Part shown: one piece after another, positions 7,007-13,073 of the stretch
Position numbering within the stretch: position 1 is the stretch's first letter
How the letters are laid out: each line of letters opens with the position of its first letter
Origin: Intrasporangium_A sp039812505
GTDB taxonomy: Bacteria > Actinomycetota > Actinomycetes > Actinomycetales > Dermatophilaceae
Assembly: GCF_039812505.1 (NCBI RefSeq)
Contig: NZ_JBDIAQ010000074.1
Coordinates: 1 to 16,648 of the forward strand
Length of the DNA stretch: 16,648 nucleotides
Direction of reading: 5' to 3'
Translations under genes and position numbers: made by a program
The notes under the pieces: model-generated
Seen by the model: the letters and a program-made list of their open reading frames with translations, nothing else
What the model was told of the DNA's origin: nothing
Databases searched by the model: none

Positions 7007-7858
7007 TCAGGGCAGGAGGCCGAGAGTGGCGAGCTCGTCGAGCGGCTCGATCACGCCGCAGCACCCGTAGGAGGTGAAGCGCGAGCGCAGCCTCGCGACC
7101 TGTTCCGCGCCGAGGGCGGCAAGGCGCTCGACGAGTGGCCCGGGCCGGGTCCGGCCCAGCGTGTCGGCGAGGACGGGCACCTTGGCGCCCTCCGCCGCCT
7201 CGTGGGTGGCCAGCAGCACGTTGACCAGCCCGTGCATCGGCCGGCCCTTGTACTCGCCGCGGACCGCGTGGTGCAGGCCACCGGTCAGCTTGAACGCCAG
7301 GCCGCGCTGGGCCGCCCCGGCGAGGAACCCGGCCAGCACCGGTTCGTCGGGCCACGGCCAGGCGGGCGTGGCGCCGGTACGGAACTTCGCGATGACCGCG
7401 GCGCCCTGCTCGACGGTGGCGGCGATCTCGTCGAGGCCGTGTCGCTGCTCGTCCCCGAGGCGGACCTCGACCACGAGCGGGAGCCCGAGAGTACGGGCCT
7501 GGCGCCAGCTCGGGTTCCAGCCGAGCTCTGCGCCGGTCAGGCGGACGCTGCGTTCGTCGCGCAGCAGGTCGACGCCGTCGAAGAGCGGCTCCACCGGGCT
7601 GTCCGGGCGCACGACGAGCCCGACCGCCAGGGGCTCCGCCGCGGCGCGCTCGTCTTTGGCGGCCAGCCGGGCCAGCTCGCCCGCCGAAGTGGCGGGCACC
7701 ATCAGCGGGCCCACGCAGGCCGCGAACGGGTGGGCACGGAGCGCCAGGTGCGCGTCGACGGCCACGTCGAGCGGCGCCAGCCCGGGCGGGAAGACCGCGG
7801 CGTCGTCGACCAGGCCGACGAGCAGGGCCGGCGCGTGCGGCGGGGCGGCGCCTGACAT
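7007..7858 (-). CDS. Conserved actinobacterial protein of unknown function, possible TIM-barrel enzyme
   Basis: I do not recognise a named family for this 283-residue protein, though similar sequences seem familiar from other actinobacteria. No signal peptide or membrane segment is seen. Conserved-looking blocks are LVDDAAVFPPGLAPLDVAV (16-34), VIAKFRTGATPAWP (155-168), AFKLTGGLHHAVRG (188-201), HGLVNVLLA (209-217) and FTSYGCCGVIEPLDEL (261-276). Regularly alternating beta and alpha stretches, with Lys158, Lys190 and the His196-His197 pair at likely strand ends, suggest a beta/alpha-barrel enzyme; this is inference. The start ATG 7858 is fixed by a TAGCCT box seven bases upstream. A longer upstream frame runs through pncA and is not real. 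It follows the pncB-pncA operon on the same strand after 49 bases, which hints at, but does not prove, a link to NAD or pyridine metabolism. Confidence 0.82.
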   Translation of the reverse strand: MSGAAPPHAPALLVGLVDDAAVFPPGLAPLDVAVDAHLALRAHPFAACVGPLMVPATSAGELARLAAKDERAAAEPLAVGLVVRPDSPVEPLFDGVDLLRDERSVRLTGAELGWNPSWRQARTLGLPLVVEVRLGDEQRHGLDEIAATVEQGAAVIAKFRTGATPAWPWPDEPVLAGFLAGAAQRGLAFKLTGGLHHAVRGEYKGRPMHGLVNVLLATHEAAEGAKVPVLADTLGRTRPGPLVERLAALGAEQVARLRSRFTSYGCCGVIEPLDELATLGLLP

Positions 7859-7865
7859 GACAGGC

Positions 7866-7871
7866 AGGCTA
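7866..7871 (-). promoter_or_regulatory. -10 box TAGCCT, leaderless-type promoter of the unknown gene
   Basis: On the minus strand TAGCCT ends seven bases before ATG 7858. The same hexamer and spacing recur before the MBL hydrolase and rph genes. It implies the unknown gene can be transcribed independently of pncBA. Confidence 0.6.
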
Positions 7872-7907
7872 CTCCCAATTCCGCAGGGCTCTCGGTCTGC
7901 CGGACGC

Positions 7908-8528
7908 TCAGCCCGCCTCCGCCACGACAGGCGTGCCCTCGAGTGCGACACCGGCCTGCTCGAGCTGGCCCAGCGCGGCGTCGGTCGTCGCCCGCGCGAC
8001 CCCGGCGGTGAGTGCGAGCAGCACCCGCGTGTCGAAGCCCTCGCGCTGCGCGTCCAGGGCGGTGGCCCGTACGCAGTGGTCGGTCGCGATGCCGACGACG
8101 TCGACCCGGCCGACGCCGTGCGCGTGCAGCCACGCGGCGAGCGTGGAGCCGGCCGCGTCGTCGCCGCGCCCCTCGAACCCGCTGTAGGCGGCGGCATACT
8201 GCCCCTTGCGGAAGACCGCCTCCACGTGGCCGAGCGCCGGGGTCAGGTTCGGGTGGAAGCCGGCGCCCGGGCTGTCGGCCACGCAGTGCACCGGCCAGCT
8301 CGTGACGTAGTCCGGCGTGGGCGAGAAGTGCTCGCCCGGGTCGATGTGCCAGTCCGCGGTCGCCACCACGTGGTCGTAGCCGTCGCCGTGCCGCTGCACC
8401 AGCCCGGCGATGGCGCCCGCCACGTCGGCGCCGCCGGCGACCGCGAGCGAGCCGCCCTCGCAGAAGTCGTTCTGGACGTCGACGATGACCAGGGCGGTGC
8501 TGCCCGACCCGGTGTCCTGCGTGTTCAC
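7908..8528 (-). CDS. pncA: Nicotinamidase (isochorismatase-like hydrolase)
   Basis: PncA deamidates nicotinamide to nicotinate, the first step of NAD salvage, and supplies substrate to PncB encoded just upstream. The 206 residues hold the complete set of known nicotinamidase residues: the catalytic triad Asp17 (IVDVQNDFCEGGSL), Lys108 (FRKGQY) and Cys152 (IATDHCVRATALDA). The metal ligands are Asp59, His61, His67 and His81, with the same mutual spacing as Asp49, His51, His57 and His71 of M. tuberculosis PncA. GTG 8528 is the start, and its last two bases plus the next form part of the pncB stop (GTGA overlap of four bases), so translation is coupled. Tyr111 is coded by TAT inside a GTATGCCGCC word. 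The enzyme should also activate pyrazinamide-type amides if they enter the cell, by family analogy. Confidence 0.95.
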   Translation of the reverse strand: MNTQDTGSGSTALVIVDVQNDFCEGGSLAVAGGADVAGAIAGLVQRHGDGYDHVVATADWHIDPGEHFSPTPDYVTSWPVHCVADSPGAGFHPNLTPALGHVEAVFRKGQYAAAYSGFEGRGDDAAGSTLAAWLHAHGVGRVDVVGIATDHCVRATALDAQREGFDTRVLLALTAGVARATTDAALGQLEQAGVALEGTPVVAEAG

Positions 8529-9835
8529 TCGTACTCCTCGTAGACCGTGGGGATGACCGGCTCACCCCGGGAGAGCTGCATCGCCGCCGGGGGCAGCTCC
8601 GCGAGTGCGGCGGCGTGCCGGTCGCGGGCCGCCGCGAGCTCCTCCGCTCCCACGATCTCACCATCGCGCACGAGCCGGGTCATCAGCGGCCGGTCGTCGC
8701 CGGCGCTGCTCGGGGCCGCCCCGACCCCGATCACCTCGGCGGTCGCCATGCCGCGCTCGTTGCGCCGCCGCGCGGCCCACTTGCGCCCGCCGACCGACTT
8801 CTTGTCCTTGCTCTTCTTGGCGACCGCCTCGAGCTCGCCGGCGGCGTTCTGCCGGGCGACCAGCTTGTAGACCATGGACGCCGTCGGCGCCCGGGACCCG
8901 GTCACGAGGGCCGTCCCGACGCCGTAGCCGCTCACCGGCGCCACGGCGAGGGCCGCGATGGCGAACTCGTCCAGGTCGGAGGTCACGATGATCCGGGTGT
9001 CCCGGTTGCCGGCCGCGTCGAGCTGGGCGCGCACCTCCTTGGCCTGGCTGAGCAGGTCGCCGGAGTCGAGCCGCACCGCGCCCAGCTGCGGGCCGGCCAC
9101 CTCCATGGCGAGCTCGACCGCCCGGCGCACGTCGTACGTGTCGACCAGCAGCGTCGTCCCCTTGCCGAGCGACTCGACCTGAGCCGTGAAGGCGGCCCGC
9201 TCCGAGTCGTAGAGCAGCGTGAACGCGTGCGCGGCGGTGCCGGTGGTCGGGACGCCGTGGCGACGTCCCGCCTCCAGGTTGCTCGTCGCGGTGAACCCGG
9301 CGATGTATGCCGCTCGCGCCGCGGCCACGGCCGCCTCCTCGTGCGTGCGGCGGGATCCCATCTCGATGCAGGGTCGGTCGCCCGCCGCGGACGTCATGCG
9401 CGAGGCGGCCGACGCGATGGCAGTGTCGTGGTTGAGGATCGACAGGACCAGGGTCTCGAGCACGACCCCCTCGGCGAAGCCCGACTCGACGACGAGGACC
9501 GGCGAGCCGGGGAAGTAGCACTCGCCCTCGCCGTAGCCGCTGACCTGCCCGGTGAACCGGTAGGCGGACAGGAACTCGATCGTGGTGTCGTCGACGATCC
9601 GGCGGTCCGCCAGGAAGCGCAGCTCGTCGTCGCCGAAGCGGAAGTCGGCGAGGGCGTCGAGCAGCCGCCCGGTCCCCCCGACCACTCCGTAGCGCCGACC
9701 GTCGGGCAGGCGACGGGCGAAGGCCTCGAACACGCAGCGTCGGTGGGCCGCACCCGACTCGAGGGCCGCCTGGACCATGGTCAGCTCGTAGTGGTCGGTC
9801 AGCAGCGCGGTGCTCGGCGAGGAGTTTCTGGTCAC
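8525..9835 (-). CDS. pncB: Nicotinate phosphoribosyltransferase
   Basis: PncB joins nicotinate to PRPP to give nicotinate mononucleotide, with ATP hydrolysis, in NAD salvage. The protein has 436 residues from GTG 9835. Signatures are LLTDHYELTM (11-20), VFEAFARRLP, the EMGSRRTH region, TGTAAHAFT with His203 as the probable phosphorylated residue, LLVDTYDV, VRLDSGDL and VTSDLDEF. A Lys-rich stretch, KKSKDKKSVGGRKW, falls in the C-terminal part. The start at 9835 is preferred over GTG 9844 because a TAGGGT -10 box ends exactly seven bases before 9835; the 9844 codon would overlap that box. It is the first gene of the minus-strand pncB-pncA operon and is divergent from clpS. The same divergent pair is known in M. 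tuberculosis (pncB1 and clpS). Confidence 0.95.
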   Translation of the reverse strand: MTRNSSPSTALLTDHYELTMVQAALESGAAHRRCVFEAFARRLPDGRRYGVVGGTGRLLDALADFRFGDDELRFLADRRIVDDTTIEFLSAYRFTGQVSGYGEGECYFPGSPVLVVESGFAEGVVLETLVLSILNHDTAIASAASRMTSAAGDRPCIEMGSRRTHEEAAVAAARAAYIAGFTATSNLEAGRRHGVPTTGTAAHAFTLLYDSERAAFTAQVESLGKGTTLLVDTYDVRRAVELAMEVAGPQLGAVRLDSGDLLSQAKEVRAQLDAAGNRDTRIIVTSDLDEFAIAALAVAPVSGYGVGTALVTGSRAPTASMVYKLVARQNAAGELEAVAKKSKDKKSVGGRKWAARRRNERGMATAEVIGVGAAPSSAGDDRPLMTRLVRDGEIVGAEELAAARDRHAAALAELPPAAMQLSRGEPVIPTVYEEYE

Positions 9836-9842
9836 GCTCCTC

Positions 9843-9848
9843 ACCCTA
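9843..9848 (-). promoter_or_regulatory. -10 box TAGGGT of the pncBA operon
   Basis: Read on the minus strand, TAGGGT is followed by seven bases and then GTG 9835. This is a leaderless-type promoter. It lies 11 bases from the oppositely directed TAGGGT box of clpS, so each promoter's -35 region falls on or beside the other gene's start codon. Confidence 0.65.
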
Positions 9849-9859
9849 TTGGCGGGGCC

Positions 9860-9865
9860 TAGGGT
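9860..9865 (+). promoter_or_regulatory. -10 box TAGGGT of clpS
   Basis: TAGGGT is followed by six bases and then GTG 9872, which is leaderless spacing. The hexamer is identical to that of the divergent pncB promoter, and the two are back to back. Joint regulation or mutual interference is possible. Confidence 0.65.
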
Positions 9866-9871
9866 GGATCC

Positions 9872-10192
9872 GTGCGCGTGCTATCCGACCTCACGACCAC
9901 GGCGTCGCTCGCGCCGGTGGAGGAGGAGGTCGTGGAGACCGGTGGGCTCGTGGCCCCCGACCTGCCCTGGGTGACGATCGTCTGGAACGACCCGGTGAAC
10001 CTCATGTCGTACGTCACCTGGGTGTTCGAGACCTACTTCGGCTATGCCCGCGCCAAGTCCGAGCGGCTGATGCTCGACGTGCACGAGAAGGGACGGGCCG
10101 TGGTGTCGAACGGGCCGCGCGAGTCCATGGAGCGCGACGCGGAGGCGCTGCAGGGCTACGGGCTGTGGGCGACCTTCGAGAAGGACCAGTGA
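9872..10192 (+). CDS. clpS: ATP-dependent Clp protease adaptor ClpS
   Basis: ClpS delivers N-degron proteins to the ClpAP/ClpCP protease in the cytoplasm. The 106 residues comprise a flexible N-terminal tail (1-30) and the folded core. The core shows VTIVWNDPVNLMSYV, with Asn39 and Asp40 of the N-degron pocket and Met45 at the gatekeeper region. MLDVHEKGRAVVSNGPRE contains His71, another pocket residue in the family. The length and motif order are typical. The start is GTG 9872, fixed by the TAGGGT box six bases upstream. The stop overlaps the start of the DUF2017 gene by one base (TGATG). This clpS-DUF2017 pair is a standard actinobacterial arrangement. Confidence 0.95.
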   Translation: MRVLSDLTTTASLAPVEEEVVETGGLVAPDLPWVTIVWNDPVNLMSYVTWVFETYFGYARAKSERLMLDVHEKGRAVVSNGPRESMERDAEALQGYGLWATFEKDQ

Positions 10193-10803
10193 TGGCGCGT
10201 GCCTTCGTGCGTGACGGGGCGCGCTTCGTGGCCGTCCTCGACGAGACCGAGCGGGTCGTCCTGGCGGGTCTCATGCAGCAGACCCGGATGCTGCTGGCTC
10301 CCGAGGTGGAGCCGACCGGCGACGAGTGGGGCGACCTCGTCGCCTCGCTCGGGGCCTCCCTCAAGGGCGACCGGGCCGGCGGGGCCGACGACGAGCGCGA
10401 CCCGGCCCTGGACCGTCTCCTGCCGGTCGGCCATCGTGGCGACGATGCCATCGCCGTGGAGTTCCGGCGGCTGACCGAGGAGGGCCTGCGGCAACGCAAG
10501 AGCGGCAACCTCGACGTCGCCGTCGAGCGCCTGCGGTCGGCGCGCCGCGGCCGGGTGGTGCTCGACCAGGCCGCCGCGACCGCGTTCGTGATGGCGCTCA
10601 CCGACGTCCGGCTGCTGCTCGGCGAGCGGCTCGGCCTGCACACCGAGCAGGACGCCGACGCCCTCTACGCCTCCCTCGACGAGCTCGACGAGCTCGACGA
10701 GGACGATCCCACCGGGTATGCCGTCGCCTGGTACGACTTCCTCACCTGGCTGCAGGAGACGCTCACCACCGCCCTGATGGGGGAGACCGGTCCGGGAGTG
10801 TGA
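10192..10803 (+). CDS. DUF2017 family protein
   Basis: This 203-residue soluble protein matches DUF2017, an actinobacterial family of unknown function found directly after clpS. The sequence has ARAFVRDGARFVAVLDETE at the start and a helical ERVVLAGLMQQTRMLL segment. A central Asp-rich loop is followed by a helical C-terminal part with VMALTDVRLLLGERLGL and TGYAVAWYDFLTWLQETL. The acidic repeat DELDELDEDD precedes the last helix. There is no signal peptide and no recognisable catalytic motif. The start ATG 10192 shares its first base with the clpS stop, so coupled expression is likely, and a role linked to Clp proteolysis is an inference from context. The open frame extends upstream to 10165 but only within clpS. 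Confidence 0.9.
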   Translation: MARAFVRDGARFVAVLDETERVVLAGLMQQTRMLLAPEVEPTGDEWGDLVASLGASLKGDRAGGADDERDPALDRLLPVGHRGDDAIAVEFRRLTEEGLRQRKSGNLDVAVERLRSARRGRVVLDQAAATAFVMALTDVRLLLGERLGLHTEQDADALYASLDELDELDEDDPTGYAVAWYDFLTWLQETLTTALMGETGPGV

Positions 10804-10848
10804 CGCAGGTGACGACCCGCCGCGGCCCGGCGCCGCCTTGCCAGCGCC

Positions 10849-10854
10849 TAGCCT
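10849..10854 (+). promoter_or_regulatory. -10 box TAGCCT of the MBL hydrolase gene
   Basis: TAGCCT is followed by seven bases and GTG 10862. The same box and spacing occur before rph and before the unknown gene at 7858. The promoter lies in the 58-base gap after DUF2017. Confidence 0.6.
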
Positions 10855-10861
10855 CGTGCCC

Positions 10862-11629
10862 GTGGACCTGACCATCGTCGGCTGCTCCGGCTCGTTCGCC
10901 GGGCCGGAGTCACCGGCCTCCAGCTACCTCGTGCAGTCCGAGCACGAGGGTCGCACCTGGCGCATCGTGCTCGACCTGGGCAACGGTGCCCTCGGTGCGC
11001 TTCAGCGGCACGTGCACCCCTGTGCCGTCGACGCGGTCCTGCTCAGCCATCTGCACGTCGACCACTACGTCGACCTGTGCGGCCTCTACGTGATGATGAA
11101 GTACCTCCCCGGCGGGCCGGGCCGGGAGGTGATGCCGGTCTGGGGGCCGGCCGGGTCCGGGGCGCACCTGGCGCAGGTCTACGGCAGCGCCGACGTCGAG
11201 GACGTGTTCGGCATGTTCGCGTTCCACGAGCTGTCCGACGGGGCCGCCTTCCGCATCGGCCCGTTCACCGTCACCGCCCGGCGGGTGCGCCACCCGGTCG
11301 AGGCCTACGGCTTCCGGGTGGCGGCCGACGGCGCGATCCTCGCCTACACGGGCGACACCGACCTCTGCCCGGCCCTCACGCCGCTGCTGGCCGGGGCCGA
11401 CCTCGTGCTGGCCGACGCGGCCTTCGTCGAGGGGCGCGACACGGTGGCCGGCATCCACCTCACCGGCCGCAGGGCGGCCGAGGCGGCCGTGCGGGCCGGC
11501 GGCGTACGGCGTCTCATGCTCACCCACATGCCGCCCTGGAACGACCCGGAGCAGTGCCGCCAGCAGGCGGAGCAGGTGTGGTCCGGGCCGGTCGAGGTCG
11601 CCAAGCCGGGAGCGACCTACGGGCTCTGA
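10862..11629 (+). CDS. MBL-fold metallo-hydrolase, Rv1339-like
   Basis: This 255-residue protein is a metallo-beta-lactamase-fold hydrolase with two metals. The sequence shows DLTIVGCSGSFAGPESPAS at the N-terminus, then SHLHVDH with His63, His65, Asp67 and His68. His144 follows (RVRHPVEAYG), then Asp165 (AYTGDTDLCP) and His222 (MLTHMPPWND). The complete metal set indicates an active enzyme. By its place directly before rph and rdgB it corresponds to M. tuberculosis Rv1339, which has been reported as a cyclic-nucleotide phosphodiesterase; RNase Z-like activity is the main alternative. The start GTG 10862 is chosen because a TAGCCT box lies seven bases upstream; an in-frame ATG at 10838 is before that box. 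The gene lies 23 bases before rph. Confidence 0.9.
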   Translation: MDLTIVGCSGSFAGPESPASSYLVQSEHEGRTWRIVLDLGNGALGALQRHVHPCAVDAVLLSHLHVDHYVDLCGLYVMMKYLPGGPGREVMPVWGPAGSGAHLAQVYGSADVEDVFGMFAFHELSDGAAFRIGPFTVTARRVRHPVEAYGFRVAADGAILAYTGDTDLCPALTPLLAGADLVLADAAFVEGRDTVAGIHLTGRRAAEAAVRAGGVRRLMLTHMPPWNDPEQCRQQAEQVWSGPVEVAKPGATYGL

Positions 11630-11639
11630 CGGCGGCGGT

Positions 11640-11645
11640 TAGCCT
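11640..11645 (+). promoter_or_regulatory. -10 box TAGCCT of rph
   Basis: TAGCCT is followed by seven bases and ATG 11653. It lies ten bases after the MBL hydrolase stop, so rph, rdgB and the molybdoenzyme gene can be transcribed from their own leaderless-type promoter as well as by read-through. Confidence 0.6.
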
Positions 11646-11652
11646 TGCCGCC

Positions 11653-12432
11653 ATGACTGTGCGACACGACGGACGGGCCCCCGACGAGACCCGCGAGGTC
11701 CGGATCAGCCGACACTGGCTCGACCACGCCGAGGGGAGCGTGCTGGTCGAGTTCGGTCGCACCCGGGTGCTGTGTGCCGCCTCGTTCACCGAGGGCGTGC
11801 CGCGCTGGCTCAAGGGCAAGGGCGCCGGCTGGGTCACCGCCGAGTACGCGATGCTGCCCCGCGCGACCAACACCCGCTCGGACCGGGAGAGCGTCAAGGG
11901 CCGCATCGGCGGGCGCACCCACGAGATCTCCCGCCTCATCGGCCGGAGCCTGCGCGCCGTCATCGACACCAAGGCCCTGGGCGAGAACACCATCGTGCTC
12001 GACTGCGACGTGCTGCAGGCCGACGGCGGCACGCGCACGGCCGCCATCACCGGTGCGTGGGTCGCCCTCGCCGACGCCGTCGAGTACGCCCGCGCGCACG
12101 GCCTCATCGGCCGGCAGGCCCAGCCCCTGACCGGCTCCGTGGCGGCCGTCTCGGTCGGCATGCTCGACGGCCGTGCGGTCCTCGACCTGGACTACCCGGA
12201 GGACTCGACCGCCCAGACCGACATGAACGTCGTGATGACCGGCGACGGCCGCTTCGTCGAGGTGCAGGGCACGGCCGAGGGCGAGCCGTTCGACCGGGTC
12301 CAGCTCGGCGGGCTGCTCGACCTGGCCGCGAAGGGCTGCGCCGACCTGACCGCGCGACAGCAGGCCGCCCTGGCCACCGGGACCGCCGCGCCGGGGAGCG
12401 GTGACGAGGTGCCGGGCGAGGTCGCAGGGTGA
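11653..12432 (+). CDS. rph: Ribonuclease PH
   Basis: RNase PH is a phosphorolytic exoribonuclease that trims the 3' ends of tRNA precursors, releasing nucleoside diphosphates. It acts as a hexameric ring. The 259 residues show the family sequence throughout: VRHDGRAPDETREVRI, GSVLVEFGRTRVLCAASF, GWVTAEYAMLPRATNTRS, GRIGGRTHEISRLIGRSLRA, DCDVLQADGGTRTAAITG and a TDMNVVMTGDGRFVEVQGTAEG block near the C-terminus. The conserved arginines of the phosphate site are included in the GGRTHEI and GGTRTAA blocks. The length is normal, with a short Gly/Ala-rich tail. The start is ATG 11653, fixed by the TAGCCT box; the longer frame overlaps the MBL gene. The stop overlaps the rdgB GTG start by four bases. 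Confidence 0.97.
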   Translation: MTVRHDGRAPDETREVRISRHWLDHAEGSVLVEFGRTRVLCAASFTEGVPRWLKGKGAGWVTAEYAMLPRATNTRSDRESVKGRIGGRTHEISRLIGRSLRAVIDTKALGENTIVLDCDVLQADGGTRTAAITGAWVALADAVEYARAHGLIGRQAQPLTGSVAAVSVGMLDGRAVLDLDYPEDSTAQTDMNVVMTGDGRFVEVQGTAEGEPFDRVQLGGLLDLAAKGCADLTARQQAALATGTAAPGSGDEVPGEVAG

Positions 12433-13073
12433 GCACGGACCACGGCGCGGAGCCGGCCCGCGTCGTGCTGGCCACCCACAACCGGCACAAGCTCGTGGAG
12501 CTGCGCCAGATCCTCGCCGGCACCTGCGCCCGGGTGGGCGTCGAGATCGTCGGGCTCGACGGGTTCCCCGACGCCCCGGAGGTCGTCGAGGACGGCACGA
12601 CCTTCGCCGAGAACGCGTTGCTCAAGGCCCGCGCCGCAGCCGGCGCCACCGGGCTGCCGGCCCTGGCCGACGACTCCGGGCTCGCCGTCGAGATCCTCGG
12701 CGGCTGCCCGGGGATCTTCAGCGCCCGTTGGTCCGGCCGTGGCGGCGACCGCGCGAACCTCGAGCTGCTGCTCGACCAGCTGCGCGACGTGCGCGACGAG
12801 CACCGTGCCGCCGCCTTCGTCTGCGCCGCCGCCCTGGCCCTGCCGGACGGGCGCTCGGTCGTCGAGCTCGGGCGCCTGCCCGGCAGCGTGGCCCGCGCGC
12901 CGCGGGGCGACGGAGGGTTCGGCTACGACCCGGTCTTAGTGCCCGCCGGCCAGCCGGCGGGCCGGGCGCGGACCCTCGCCGAGTACAGCGCCGTGGAGAA
13001 GAATGGGATCTCGCACCGCTTCCTCGCCTTCCGCGCGCTCGCGCCCCACCTCAAGGAGCTGCTGACCAGATGA
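12429..13073 (+). CDS. rdgB: XTP/dITP diphosphatase (RdgB/HAM1 family)
   Basis: RdgB hydrolyses non-canonical purine triphosphates such as ITP, dITP and XTP to monophosphates, keeping them out of nucleic acids. The 214 residues contain ATHNRHKLVELRQIL (substrate triphosphate binding), TTFAENALLKARAA, PALADDSGLAVEILGGCPG (metal-binding acidic cluster), FSARWSG, DGGFGYDPV and NGISHRFLAF, all family hallmarks. The GTG 12429 start overlaps the rph stop (GTGA), and the stop overlaps the next ATG (ATGA), so it sits in the middle of a coupled operon. Codon 170 (12936-12938) is TTA, the only in-frame TTA I found in the window's genes; in high-GC actinobacteria this leucine codon is rare. Confidence 0.96.
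   Translation: MSTDHGAEPARVVLATHNRHKLVELRQILAGTCARVGVEIVGLDGFPDAPEVVEDGTTFAENALLKARAAAGATGLPALADDSGLAVEILGGCPGIFSARWSGRGGDRANLELLLDQLRDVRDEHRAAAFVCAAALALPDGRSVVELGRLPGSVARAPRGDGGFGYDPVLVPAGQPAGRARTLAEYSAVEKNGISHRFLAFRALAPHLKELLTR

Noticed and set aside
7002..7009. Palindrome TGACGTCA at the end of the unknown gene
   Set aside because: It is a single eight-base palindrome at a stop codon with no second copy or promoter context, so chance is adequate.
7886..7914. GGGCT/AGCCC inverted repeat after pncA as a terminator
   Set aside because: The stem is only five pairs with a long loop, it overlaps the pncA stop, and it has no T-run. It is too weak to call.
7074..8543. 489-codon open frame on the plus strand opposite the unknown gene and pncA
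   Set aside because: pncA opposite it has all catalytic residues; the plus-strand product is Ser/Arg/Ala-rich with no family.
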